A DNA stretch of 60,567 nt from an uncultured Alphaproteobacteria bacterium (GTDB lineage Bacteria; Pseudomonadota; Alphaproteobacteria; Rhodobacterales; Rhodobacteraceae): positions 1 through 60,567 of the forward strand of contig CACAAX010000008.1 in NCBI GenBank assembly GCA_902530595.1, in the 5' to 3' direction. The notes beneath the pieces are model-generated. The model saw nothing but the letters and a program-made list of their open reading frames with translations. It did not search any database and was not told the DNA's origin. The translations under genes and the position numbers were made by a program. This document shows positions 8,950 to 17,618 of the stretch, one piece after another. How positions within the stretch are numbered: position 1 is the stretch's first letter; every line of letters begins with the position of its first letter.

Positions 8950-9306
8950 TGTGCGGATGATTTGTAAGCCGGATCCTGTAAACACTTTGTGTTTGGTGAC
9001 CATTCATCTCGACCTATTGTTACCAATAAGTTCTAGCGACCAACCCGGACTCTGTCTGGAACAACCAAGCTATGCTCACGAGTCCCTATTAGGTCTTGCT
9101 CCTGGTGGGGCTTGCCATGCCTTCTTTGTTACCAAAAAAGCGGTGAGCTCTTACCTCACCTTTTCACCCTTACCTAATTAATTAGGCGGTATATTTTCTG
9201 TGGCGCTTTCCCTCAAGTTACCTTGGCCAGCTGTTAGCTGGCACCATCTTCCATGGAGTCCGGACTTTCCTCAGCTTTTAGGCTGCAGCCACCCAACCAT
9301 CCGCAT
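8950..9306 (-). ncRNA. rnpB: RNase P RNA (bacterial type A)
   Basis: This is the catalytic RNA that matures the 5' ends of tRNAs. On the minus strand the conserved 5' core GAGGAAAGTCCGGACTCC (P4 and flanks) appears near 9270, and the matching 3' core ACAGGATCCGGCTTAC near 8970. The ends pair as P1: GCGGATGGTT near 9304 with AATCATCCGC near 8953. The length of about 350 nt is a little short for the family. Position between an rluB-type gene and mraZ is a known alphaproteobacterial arrangement. The exact ends are uncertain by a few bases. Confidence 0.93.
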
Positions 9307-9336
9307 TGAAAGCCCTACAGCAAAAAAAAACCAATT

Positions 9337-10074
9337 TCAATCAATTTCGGTCCAGAAATTTTTTAAAACAGTGAAATCCTCTAGCTTCAATTTTTTTGAC
9401 TCTCCGGCTCGTAAATTATCTAATTTAAATGGTCCAAAAGTATTCCTTATCAGTCTCACTACAGTTAGGTTGAAACTGGCTAATATTTTTCTAATTTCTC
9501 TATTTTTACCCTCGGTTAAGACCATTTCAATCCATGAATATGATTTTTTACTTTCTAAAACTCTTGCAACTATGGGTTTGTAGTTTAACCCCTCCAATGA
9601 CACACCTCTACCTATCTCGATTAAATTTGAATTCGTTAAGTGACCCCTTATTTTTACTTTATAAACCCTTTCAAACTTGTTTTTTGGTAATTCAAGATAT
9701 CTTTTTAATTCTCCATTATTAGTTAAAATCATCAAGCCTTCAGAGTTATAATCCAAGCGACCTATAATCATTAGGTGTTGTAATCTACCATCAATTAGCT
9801 CAAATATGGTCTTTCTACCCAGTGCATCTTTTGAAGTACTTAAGTAGCCTCTTGGTTTATTAAGCACATGTAAGCTTGTAGAGATTGACTGACTTACAAT
9901 TATACCGTCTAATTTTAAAACGTCTTTTTCAGTACAGTTTCTCCAAGGCTCGACTACAGTCTTTCCATTTAAAGTTACCCTTCCGTCTAGGATTAATTTT
10001 TCAGCCTCTCTTCTTGATGCCAAGCCAGCCTTGGCCAAACGTTTAGATATCCTTATCTCACTTTTAATTGACAT
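9337..10074 (-). CDS. 23S rRNA pseudouridine synthase, RsuA/RluB family
   Basis: It isomerises a specific uridine in rRNA to pseudouridine. The 245-residue protein has an N-terminal S4 RNA-binding domain (RISKRLAKAGLASRREAEKL to about residue 65). The catalytic domain carries GRLDYNSEGLMILTN, whose Asp is the family nucleophile, and ends with the RsuA-family motif EGKNREIRKIL. Length and sequence fit RluB or RluE rather than RluD. It lies head to tail with rnpB and is divergent from tadA. Confidence 0.9.
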   Translation of the reverse strand: MSIKSEIRISKRLAKAGLASRREAEKLILDGRVTLNGKTVVEPWRNCTEKDVLKLDGIIVSQSISTSLHVLNKPRGYLSTSKDALGRKTIFELIDGRLQHLMIIGRLDYNSEGLMILTNNGELKRYLELPKNKFERVYKVKIRGHLTNSNLIEIGRGVSLEGLNYKPIVARVLESKKSYSWIEMVLTEGKNREIRKILASFNLTVVRLIRNTFGPFKLDNLRAGESKKLKLEDFTVLKNFWTEID

Positions 10075-10127
10075 AATTACAAATTAAACATACATCGATA
10101 TAAAAAATTCTCATCTTTATACATGTT

Positions 10128-10604
10128 ATGATAAAAGACGAAAATATGGAATTAGCAATCAAAGAAGCAAAAAACGCTGCTCAAAGGAATGAAATACCTG
10201 TAGGAGCAATAATCAAAGAGGCGTCAGGAGAAATAATTGCAATAGAAAGCAATAAAACAATAGAATTATGCGACCCCACAGCTCACGCAGAAATAAATGC
10301 AATAAGAACAGCCTGCCTGTCACGTAAAGACCTCTATTTATCTGGTTGTACTATGTATGTAACTCTCGAACCATGTTCGATGTGTTTAGCCGCTATAGTT
10401 AATTCAAGGCTTGAAAAGTTAATATATGGGCTACCGTCTCCTAAATATGGTGCTTTCAGTTCAAATCATTCAACTTGTCAAAACATAGAAAGAGCTGTTA
10501 AAAATACTGAAGTTTATGGCGGTTTTTACCAACGGGAGATCTCACAAATAATGAAAGAATTTTTTGAAGCTAGAAGGGTAAGGTTCGATGGATATAGATA
10601 CTGA
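10128..10604 (+). CDS. tadA: tRNA-specific adenosine deaminase (TadA)
   Basis: TadA converts the wobble adenosine A34 of tRNA-Arg(ACG) to inosine. The 158-residue protein has the cytidine-deaminase zinc site: HAEINA with the proton-shuttle Glu, and PCSMCLAAI with two zinc cysteines. The C-terminal KEFFEARR is typical of TadA. The start is ATG 10128; an ATG at 10123 is out of frame. The 3' end overlaps gatC by 17 nt, so tadA, gatC, gatA, the next lipoprotein and pyrD probably share a transcript. Confidence 0.94.
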   Translation: MIKDENMELAIKEAKNAAQRNEIPVGAIIKEASGEIIAIESNKTIELCDPTAHAEINAIRTACLSRKDLYLSGCTMYVTLEPCSMCLAAIVNSRLEKLIYGLPSPKYGAFSSNHSTCQNIERAVKNTEVYGGFYQREISQIMKEFFEARRVRFDGYRY

Positions 10605-10875
10605 AACCGTATTAAAAATCGCAAGACTCTCTAGAATAAAGATCAATGAAGGCGAGTCAGCTGATATTCAAAAGGACCTTAACAGAATTGTTGAATTTGT
10701 AAAAAAACTAGGTGAGATTGATATTGACGGAATCGATGAATTCAACTTTGGCAAAACAAACATAGAGGACATGAGAAAAGATAGCGTTACAATTTATGAC
10801 AATACCGATGACATACTTAAAAATACGAAAAATAAAAATCAAGATTTCTTCACCGTTCCGAAAATAGTGGAATGA
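10588..10875 (+). CDS. gatC: Asp-tRNA(Asn)/Glu-tRNA(Gln) amidotransferase subunit C
   Basis: This small subunit stabilises the GatCAB transamidase, which makes Gln-tRNA(Gln), and often Asn-tRNA(Asn), from mischarged tRNAs. The 95 residues show the family pattern IARLSRIKINEGE at the N-terminus and a C-terminal tail ending FFTVPKIVE. Its stop codon overlaps the gatA start by 4 nt. gatB is not in this window, so the third subunit is encoded elsewhere. Confidence 0.93.
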   Translation: MDIDTETVLKIARLSRIKINEGESADIQKDLNRIVEFVKKLGEIDIDGIDEFNFGKTNIEDMRKDSVTIYDNTDDILKNTKNKNQDFFTVPKIVE

Positions 10876-12365
10876 ACGAAGTGAAACTCACACAACTTGG
10901 CATAAAGGATTCAAGAGACTTACTGAATAAAAAAGAAATAAGTGCTACGGAGCTAACTAACGCATATATTCAAAACATAGAAGAGAGCTCTAAACTGAAT
11001 GCATTTATTGAAAAAACTTTTGACAAAGCTTTAATTCAAGCCTCAAAGGCTGACAAAATCATAGGCACTGACTCCCAAAAATCTCTATGTGGAATACCTC
11101 TTGGCATAAAAGATTTGTTTTGCTGTAAAAATGTTAAGACACAGGCCGCATCAGATATTTTGGAAAACTTCATACCACCTTATGAAAGTACAGTTACACA
11201 GAAACTTTGGAACGAACAGGCTATAATGTTAGGCAAACTTAACATGGATGAATTTGCCATGGGTTCATCAAATGAAACTTCAACCTATGGGCCAGTGATT
11301 AACCCTTGGAAATCGACTGACTCACATGATTCTCTAACACCAGGGGGTTCTTCAGGAGGTTCTTCAGCTGCTGTAGCTGCCAACCTGTGTACTGGAGCGA
11401 CAGGCACTGATACTGGAGGATCTATTCGTCAACCTGCATCCTTTACTGGGACAGTTGGACTAAAACCTACCTATGGTAGATGTTCAAGATGGGGAATCAT
11501 AGCCTTTGCGTCTTCTTTTGATCAAGCCGGACCTATTACTAAGAACGTGACGGATAGTGCAATAATGTTAAAAGCTATGTCAGGTTTTGATCCTCTAGAC
11601 AGCACTTCGGCAAAGATTGATGTCCCGGATTATGAGCAGGAGTTAGGGAAGGATATAAAGGGATTACGTGTAGGACTTGCTAAAGAGTATAGTCTCCGAA
11701 ATGGTGACTCAGAAGCAATTAGGAAATTGGAAGAAGCTATTAAAATTTTAAAGAATATGGGAGCGGAAATAGTTGAGGTGTCATTGCCACATACCGAATT
11801 TGCTTTGCCGACATACTACGTTTTAGCGCCCGCTGAAGCATCATCAAACCTTGCGAGATATGATGGCGTGAGATATGGGTACCGAGCCAAACTTGATACA
11901 AATGACTCAATTTTGGAGCTTTATGAGAAAACCAGATCAGAGGGCTTTGGGACGGAAGTTAAAAGACGAATTTTGATAGGAACATATGTGCTCTCTTCTG
12001 GTTATTATGATGCTTACTATAAAAGAGCACAAAAAGTCAGAAGTTTAATCAAGAATGATTTTGACGAAGTTTTTAAAAAAGTTGATATAATATTAACACC
12101 AACAACGCCTACTTCCGCGTTTCCTTTAGGCTCAAAAGGTACACAAGACCCCGTCGAAATGTATATGAACGATATATTTACTGTACCTGCCAATCTTGCT
12201 GGACTCCCAGCCCTCAGCTTGCCAGTAGGATTAGACGAACTTGGGCTCCCACTAGGAGTGCAACTAATTGGCAATAATTGGCAAGAACCGTTGCTTTTAA
12301 ATACTGCATTCAATCTTGAAAATACATTAGCGTTTGAAAATAATCCAAAAAATTGGTGGGCATAA
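10872..12365 (+). CDS. gatA: Asp-tRNA(Asn)/Glu-tRNA(Gln) amidotransferase subunit A
   Basis: This amidase subunit hydrolyses glutamine and passes ammonia to GatB. The 497 residues match the family. The Ser-cisSer-Lys triad is readable: Lys80 in GIKDLF, cis-Ser160 in the stretch TPGGSSGGSS, and Ser184 in GTDTGGSIRQPAS. The ATG overlaps the gatC stop as ATGA. The TAA stop overlaps the next ATG by one base (TAATG), indicating tight coupling on both sides. Confidence 0.97.
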   Translation: MNEVKLTQLGIKDSRDLLNKKEISATELTNAYIQNIEESSKLNAFIEKTFDKALIQASKADKIIGTDSQKSLCGIPLGIKDLFCCKNVKTQAASDILENFIPPYESTVTQKLWNEQAIMLGKLNMDEFAMGSSNETSTYGPVINPWKSTDSHDSLTPGGSSGGSSAAVAANLCTGATGTDTGGSIRQPASFTGTVGLKPTYGRCSRWGIIAFASSFDQAGPITKNVTDSAIMLKAMSGFDPLDSTSAKIDVPDYEQELGKDIKGLRVGLAKEYSLRNGDSEAIRKLEEAIKILKNMGAEIVEVSLPHTEFALPTYYVLAPAEASSNLARYDGVRYGYRAKLDTNDSILELYEKTRSEGFGTEVKRRILIGTYVLSSGYYDAYYKRAQKVRSLIKNDFDEVFKKVDIILTPTTPTSAFPLGSKGTQDPVEMYMNDIFTVPANLAGLPALSLPVGLDELGLPLGVQLIGNNWQEPLLLNTAFNLENTLAFENNPKNWWA

Positions 12366-12880
12366 TGGCCAGGGTTATCTACTTTTTGTGCATTTTGTTA
12401 CTTTTTGGCTGTCAAACAGACATTTCCAGTAAAGATCAAGTAGTGAAAGGAAACTCTGATTTAAAAACTAGCGACGGGGTCTTAGATCTCTCTCAATTTT
12501 CTCAAGAACAGCAAAAAGTTGAGAGAGAGCAAGCAGCTAAGCGTCGGGAGGAGCTAAAAGCAGGGAGAGTGGTTTTAGAAGCAAACCATAAAGAAAAAAT
12601 AAAGCGCCAGTCGGTAAATTTAGCAGTTTTTGCCCGAAGCGTGTCTAACAAATTAGGCGAAAAAATTTATTACAGAAATTTTATAAGTAGTGGTGCTGGC
12701 TCAGGCTGCAAAAAATTCTCTAATAAAAACGCTGCACAAATTTTCTTCCTCGAAAATGGTGGGCCAAAAAACGACTTTCATAATATGGATGTTGATGGCG
12801 ATGGGTTTGCCTGCAAATGGGATCCAGCAATTTATAGAAAGATTGAGCGTATAAATAAAGATAACGAGCCAGAAAATTAA
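12365..12880 (+). CDS. Excalibur calcium-binding domain lipoprotein
   Basis: The predicted lipoprotein has about 171 residues. From ATG 12365 the signal peptide MARVIYFLCILLLFGC ends in a lipobox (LFGC), so it should be lipid-anchored. A charged, Glu/Lys-rich middle (about 45-85) looks helical. The C-terminus has the excalibur pattern: a cysteine after GSG, then DVDGDGFACKWD, an EF-hand-like Ca2+ loop with a paired cysteine. A TTG four codons upstream is possible, but the ATG overlaps the gatA stop and gives a cleaner signal peptide. Function is unknown; the domain is often found in extracytoplasmic proteins and nucleases. Confidence 0.85.
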   Translation: MARVIYFLCILLLFGCQTDISSKDQVVKGNSDLKTSDGVLDLSQFSQEQQKVEREQAAKRREELKAGRVVLEANHKEKIKRQSVNLAVFARSVSNKLGEKIYYRNFISSGAGSGCKKFSNKNAAQIFFLENGGPKNDFHNMDVDGDGFACKWDPAIYRKIERINKDNEPEN

Positions 12881-12894
12881 AACATCATACTAGA

Positions 12895-13947
12895 ATGCTA
12901 AATATTTTACATCATTACTTTGGCACAAAACTTTTAAATAAAATTGACCCAGAAATTTCCCACGCATTAGCCTTGTGTTACCTTCGGCTTTTAAACCAGT
13001 TTGTTAAGAAAAAAGAAATTGGGGCTTCTATCTTAAAAACTCAAATAGCTGGGATGGAAGTGCCTTCTCCCATAGGATTAGCTGCAGGTTTTGATAAAAA
13101 TGCCGAGGTATTTAATGCTACTCTCTCCTTGGGTTTTGGGTTTGTGGAAGTTGGTACAATTACTCCAGATCCACAATTCGGAAATCCTAAACCACGTTTA
13201 TTTAGACTTTTAGAAGAAGACGCTTTGGTTAATAAAATGGGTTTCAATAATAAAGGCATGTTATACGTATCAAAAATTGCTAGAAAGCCTAGGCTTGGAA
13301 TTGTGGGCGTCAACTTAGGGGCTAATGCAAAAAGCATAGACAAGATTTTAGATTATACTAAGGTTTTTGAGTTTCTGGCGCATCTATTCGACTATGTAAC
13401 AATAAATGTATCCTCACCAAACACAAAAAATCTTAGAGACTTACAGAAACCGGAAACGCTAGAAAAGATCTTGCAGAACGTCAACACCATCAATGTTTCG
13501 TTGACAAGACAAGTACCCATTTTTATTAAAATTGCACCTGATCTTAACAAAAATAATGTGATCGAAATACTAAATGTTTGTGAGGAAAATAATGTGTCCG
13601 GTCTAATTGCAACTAACACTACAACAAACCCAAACAATTTAAAAAAACCCACACGTTTTGAAGGAGGTTTATCTGGCAAACCGCTTTTGAAACCATCAAA
13701 CAAAATATTAAAAATACTCGCGAAAAGAAAGATCGCGTCAACAGCACTTATAGGAGTAGGTGGCATATTGTCAGCAAAAGACATATATGAAAAAATAAAG
13801 ATTGGAGCATCAGCTGTTCAAATATATACAGGGTTTGTTTATCATGGCCCTAGGCATATTAAAAAGATGGAAATAGAACTCAAAAATCTTCTATTACATG
13901 ACGGATATCGCTCAATCAATCATGCAGTAGGGGCTTTAACTAGATGA
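12895..13947 (+). CDS. pyrD: Dihydroorotate dehydrogenase (quinone), class 2
   Basis: It oxidises dihydroorotate to orotate in pyrimidine synthesis, passing electrons to quinone at the inner membrane. The 350-residue length and the N-terminal extension before the barrel mark class 2. Motifs include PIGLAAGFDKNAE, GFGFVEVGTITP, NKMGFNNKG, TINVSSPNT with the class 2 catalytic serine, KIAPDL and GVGGI. The last 12 nt overlap the 3' end of the convergent MATE gene. No good ribosome site precedes the ATG, so translation may depend on coupling. Confidence 0.95.
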   Translation: MLNILHHYFGTKLLNKIDPEISHALALCYLRLLNQFVKKKEIGASILKTQIAGMEVPSPIGLAAGFDKNAEVFNATLSLGFGFVEVGTITPDPQFGNPKPRLFRLLEEDALVNKMGFNNKGMLYVSKIARKPRLGIVGVNLGANAKSIDKILDYTKVFEFLAHLFDYVTINVSSPNTKNLRDLQKPETLEKILQNVNTINVSLTRQVPIFIKIAPDLNKNNVIEILNVCEENNVSGLIATNTTTNPNNLKKPTRFEGGLSGKPLLKPSNKILKILAKRKIASTALIGVGGILSAKDIYEKIKIGASAVQIYTGFVYHGPRHIKKMEIELKNLLLHDGYRSINHAVGALTR

Positions 13948-15258
13948 GAAAGAACTTTGGATTCTCACTATTTTTGTCCATAAAGTAATAGCTCTGGTCG
14001 CATTAAAAATTACAATGGAAGTCCACAGTCCTGTATTTCCCATCAATGGAACAAAGAGAGTTACGCAAATAAAGAAAATTGCAAATGATTGAATCATCGC
14101 AATTCTTATTTCTTTTCCCCTAGCTGCACCAAGGAAAATACCATCATAAACATAAGAAAAGACACTGACTATTGGCATTATTGAAATCCAGATTAAAAAA
14201 TCATAACAAATTAACCTAACTGAATTTATTGAAGTCATCAAATCGACGACCAAAAACCCCACGAAATAGAAACAAACACCAATGATAGTTGAAAGTATGA
14301 AGCCAAGCTTGAGAGCAGACTTAACTACTTTTTTAAATAGTTCTTGTCTCCGTTGACCGATCGCTTCTCCCACTAAAATCTCAGAGGAAAACGCGATACC
14401 ATCAAGGGCGTAAGCTGATAGAAAAATAATTTGTAACAAAATGTGGTTAGCTGCCAAAATTTCAGAGCCAAAAAGTGTCCCAAAGATAAGGTAAGATAAA
14501 AAAACAGACTGTAGAAGTATTGAACGTATAACAATGTTTATGTTCAATAGAATAAAAAGTTTCCATTTATTTGATAAAAAAATTCCTCTTACTCTAATAC
14601 TTTCTTTATTCAGCAGAAATTCTCTACTCAGATAGGCACCTAAACAAAAGCCACATAATTCAGATACGATCGTGGCATAGGCGACGCCAGCTATTCCTAA
14701 GTGAAGAAACTTTACAAAGATAATGTCCAATAGAATGTTTAAAACGTTCACTACAGCCAATAAGCATAGAGAATGAAAGGTTTTTCCCATACCAAATAGC
14801 CAGCCAACAAAAACAAATATAGAAATAGCAAAAGGTGCCGTAAGAACTCTTATGGACATATACTCCATGGCCAATTTTTCTGCGCCTATGTCACCTGCTA
14901 AAAAATAAAAAATAGAAGAAAATAAAAACGAGTGAACCACTATCAAAGCAATTCCGCCAATTACAGCGATAAATAGACCCCTAATTAATATACTAGATAT
15001 TTCAACCTTTTCCTTTGCGCCCCTTGCTTGTGCAACTAGTCCTGTTATGCCCATTCTTAAAAACCCAAAAAACCAATAGATAGAGCCCATCAAAACCGCA
15101 CCCATAGAGATACCGGCGAGAATATCGAGAGCACCCAAATGACCAATTACAGCGGTGTCCGTTAGACCCAGTAACGGTATAGATATGTTTGCCAAGATTA
15201 TTGGGTAAGCCAGACGCAATATTTTTTTATCGATTTTATTTAAAAGCTGGCTGGACAA
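13936..15258 (-). CDS. MATE family efflux transporter, DinF-like
   Basis: This is an inner-membrane multidrug and toxin extrusion antiporter with about 12 membrane segments in two MatE repeats across 440 residues. The N-terminal RLAYPIILANISIPLLGLTD and the loop GHLGALDILAGIS are typical of the DinF branch. The start is TTG 15258 and no in-frame ATG is nearby. It is divergent from the MerR regulator, with about 120 bp between them, and convergent with pyrD, overlapping it by 12 nt. The substrate cannot be told from sequence. Confidence 0.9.
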   Translation of the reverse strand: MSSQLLNKIDKKILRLAYPIILANISIPLLGLTDTAVIGHLGALDILAGISMGAVLMGSIYWFFGFLRMGITGLVAQARGAKEKVEISSILIRGLFIAVIGGIALIVVHSFLFSSIFYFLAGDIGAEKLAMEYMSIRVLTAPFAISIFVFVGWLFGMGKTFHSLCLLAVVNVLNILLDIIFVKFLHLGIAGVAYATIVSELCGFCLGAYLSREFLLNKESIRVRGIFLSNKWKLFILLNINIVIRSILLQSVFLSYLIFGTLFGSEILAANHILLQIIFLSAYALDGIAFSSEILVGEAIGQRRQELFKKVVKSALKLGFILSTIIGVCFYFVGFLVVDLMTSINSVRLICYDFLIWISIMPIVSVFSYVYDGIFLGAARGKEIRIAMIQSFAIFFICVTLFVPLMGNTGLWTSIVIFNATRAITLWTKIVRIQSSFSSS

Positions 15259-15337
15259 TTTTGTTTCACCAAAAAATAAAGCGATAAAAATTTATTTGAC
15301 CATCTCGACATTTTAATAATATGTTAAAGCGTTATCC

Positions 15338-15353
15338 TTGACGTCAACGTCAA
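15338..15353. promoter_or_regulatory. Perfect palindrome, candidate operator of the MerR-type regulator
   Basis: TTGACGTCAACGTCAA is a 7-bp inverted repeat (TTGACGT / ACGTCAA) around a 2-bp centre. It lies 27 bp before the regulator ATG at 15380. The architecture resembles the operator described for LiuR-type MerR regulators of branched-chain amino-acid and acyl-CoA catabolism (TTTACGT-like half-sites). A weak promoter (TTGACC at 15296, TATGTT at 15320) just upstream would place the palindrome over the transcription start, as expected for autorepression. Confidence 0.6.
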
Positions 15354-15379
15354 AAGAATTATCAGCTGGAGGTAGGACA

Positions 15380-15802
15380 ATGAACATAATTTCCACAAAA
15401 AGCAATGAAGATAAAGTTAACACTATCACTGAAATGTGCAAACTATTCAAGGTAAGTGCTCGAACGCTTAGATTTTACGAATCAAAAGAGCTTTTGTTTC
15501 CAATCAGAAGAGGTCAAAATCGTTTATTTACTAAGAGCGATAGAGGAAGAATGAAATTAATAATGCAAGGCAAAAGATTTGGCTTTAGCTTGGAGGAAAT
15601 AAGACAGTTACTCAATTTGTATAATTTTGGAGATCATCGTACAAGACAAATCAAGCAAACCTACCAACTTGGCTTGAAAAGACTATCTTCAATGGAACAA
15701 CAGAAAAAGGAGTTAGGAGTTGCTATAAAAGACTTAAAAGCTCAACTTCAGCTTTGTAAAGACTTGCTTCTTAAAAGAGGCGCGGACTCACGAGATCTAT
15801 AA
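15380..15802 (+). CDS. MerR-family transcriptional regulator of acyl-CoA catabolism (LiuR-like)
   Basis: This DNA-binding regulator has 140 residues from ATG 15380. A strong GGAGG lies 7 nt before that ATG, whereas the upstream TTG at 15338 falls inside the operator palindrome. The N-terminal winged helix reads ITEMCKLFKVSARTLRFYESKELL, classic MerR, followed by a second wing and a dimerising coiled coil at about 85-130. No cysteine cluster for metals is present; only one Cys lies in the coil region. Its place directly ahead of four beta-oxidation genes suggests that it senses an acyl-CoA. The exact effector is unknown. Confidence 0.87.
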   Translation: MNIISTKSNEDKVNTITEMCKLFKVSARTLRFYESKELLFPIRRGQNRLFTKSDRGRMKLIMQGKRFGFSLEEIRQLLNLYNFGDHRTRQIKQTYQLGLKRLSSMEQQKKELGVAIKDLKAQLQLCKDLLLKRGADSRDL

Positions 15803-15824
15803 TTTAATTTTTGGAAGACAAACT

Positions 15825-17600
15825 ATGCATTTATACCAACCACCATTAGAAGATTACAATTTTATACTTCACCATTTTCTTAAAATAGAAAAAGAGGATA
15901 TTAAGGGCTATAAAGACTTATCACCTGAATTTACCAAACCTATTTTTGAAGAAGCTGGTAAATTAGCTAGTGAGGTGATTTCTCCATCAAACAAAGATGG
16001 GGATGAGCAAGGGTGTAAATTAGAAAATGGAATAGTGCGCACACCAGACAGCTTCAAACTTGCTTTTGATAAGTTACGGGCAGGAGGCTGGCTGTCTCTC
16101 GATATTGAAGAGGAGTTTGGTGGGCAAAACTTACCATTGATACTTTCCACAGTAACAAACGAAATGTTTACAAGTGCTAATATGTCTCTAACAATGTATA
16201 GCGGCCTTTCCAGGGGAGCATATTCTGCTATTTTTCTTCATGGATCTGAGGATCAAAAGCAAATGTATTTGCCTAAATTAGCCAATTGTGAGTGGACTGG
16301 AACAATGAATTTAACCGAACCTCATTGTGGTACAGACTTAGGTTTGATAAGGACTAAAGCAATTCTTACTGAGAATGGCTCATATCAAGTTTCGGGCCAG
16401 AAAATTTTTATTTCCTCTGGCGATCATGACTTATCAGAAAATATTATACATTTAGTCCTAGCTAAAACTCCAGATGCACCAGCGGGCGTAAAAGGTATAT
16501 CATTATTTGTAGTACCAAAGTTTCTAGTCAATGATGACGGCTCATTAGGGGAAAGAAATAAATTGTCAGTTGGAAAAATAGAAAAAAAAATGGGTATTAA
16601 AGGTAACGCCACCTGTGTTATGAATTATGATGGTGCAACAGGCTATCTCGTTGGCGAAGAAAACAAAGGCCTTAAAGCAATGTTCACAATGATGAATGAA
16701 GCTAGGCTAGGGGTAGGAATGCAGGGTTTAGCTCAAGCTGAAATAGCTTATCAAGCGGCACTAACTTATGCAAAAGACAGAATACAGGGACGAGCAATTC
16801 AAGGGAAAGCCAATCCAGACCAGAGCGCGGACCCAATTATTGTTCATCCAGATGTTAGAAGAAATCTTATGGAGCAAAAGTCATTTATAGAAGGGGCAAG
16901 AGGCTTTATCGCATGGGCTGCAGTTCTTCTAGATAGAGCAAAGAGAGATGGGGATAAAAGTGCTGAGGGGATTGCAAGTCTGTTAATTCCGGTAATCAAA
17001 GGTTATGTTACAGATAAGGGTTTTGAGTATACTATAAACGCCCAGCAAGTTTTTGGTGGACATGGCTATATTGAGGAATGGGGTATGAGCCAATACGCTA
17101 GAGATTGTCGGATTGCGATGATTTATGAGGGCACGAATGGCATTCAAGCTCTTGATTTAGTTGGAAGAAAACTAGCTATGGATGGTGGAAAACATATGCG
17201 AGAGTATCTTAAACTAGTCGAGAATTTTATTAAAGAAGAGCATTCTAAAGATTTTAAAAATGATTTTATTGCCCCATTGAAAAAATCTATCGAACATTTG
17301 CAGGCAGCGCTGTTGTTTTTCATGGAGAATGGGTTAAAGAACCCACTCAGTGCCGTATCTGGTGCAACCGATTTTCTCCACCTGGTAGGACTAGTTTCTC
17401 TAGGGTTTATTTGGTCCAAAAAAGCTCAGTCCGCTGTAGAGCAACTCAAAAATCCTTTAAGTGATAAAAACTTTCTTGAAGCAAAGGTTTTAACAGGCTC
17501 CTATTTTATGAACCGACAACTACCCGAAACCAAGCTTAGATTAGACAAGATTTTAACTGGAGAAAAGCAAGTAATGAGCTTGGCGGCAAATCAATTTTAA
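15825..17600 (+). CDS. Acyl-CoA dehydrogenase, FadE/DmdC-type (C-terminal extended)
   Basis: This FAD enzyme introduces the alpha-beta double bond in acyl-CoA. The 591-residue protein is longer than the usual 380 because of a C-terminal extension domain. Flavin and substrate motifs include MNLTEPHCGTDLGLIRTKA, QVFGGHGYIEEWGMSQYARD and the catalytic-Glu region IYEGTNGIQALDLVGRK. Length and motifs match the group that holds both long-chain dehydrogenases and methylmercaptopropionyl-CoA dehydrogenase (DmdC) of marine Rhodobacterales. Neighbouring thiolase and FadJ favour ordinary beta-oxidation. It follows the regulator by 22 nt. Confidence 0.92.
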   Translation: MHLYQPPLEDYNFILHHFLKIEKEDIKGYKDLSPEFTKPIFEEAGKLASEVISPSNKDGDEQGCKLENGIVRTPDSFKLAFDKLRAGGWLSLDIEEEFGGQNLPLILSTVTNEMFTSANMSLTMYSGLSRGAYSAIFLHGSEDQKQMYLPKLANCEWTGTMNLTEPHCGTDLGLIRTKAILTENGSYQVSGQKIFISSGDHDLSENIIHLVLAKTPDAPAGVKGISLFVVPKFLVNDDGSLGERNKLSVGKIEKKMGIKGNATCVMNYDGATGYLVGEENKGLKAMFTMMNEARLGVGMQGLAQAEIAYQAALTYAKDRIQGRAIQGKANPDQSADPIIVHPDVRRNLMEQKSFIEGARGFIAWAAVLLDRAKRDGDKSAEGIASLLIPVIKGYVTDKGFEYTINAQQVFGGHGYIEEWGMSQYARDCRIAMIYEGTNGIQALDLVGRKLAMDGGKHMREYLKLVENFIKEEHSKDFKNDFIAPLKKSIEHLQAALLFFMENGLKNPLSAVSGATDFLHLVGLVSLGFIWSKKAQSAVEQLKNPLSDKNFLEAKVLTGSYFMNRQLPETKLRLDKILTGEKQVMSLAANQF

Positions 17601-17618
17601 ATGGAAAGGGATTAACGG

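Noticed and set aside
8813-9583. Two open frames of 122 and 127 codons on the plus strand
   Set aside because: They lie antisense across the RNase P RNA and the 3' end of the pseudouridine synthase gene, start without ribosome sites and match no family.
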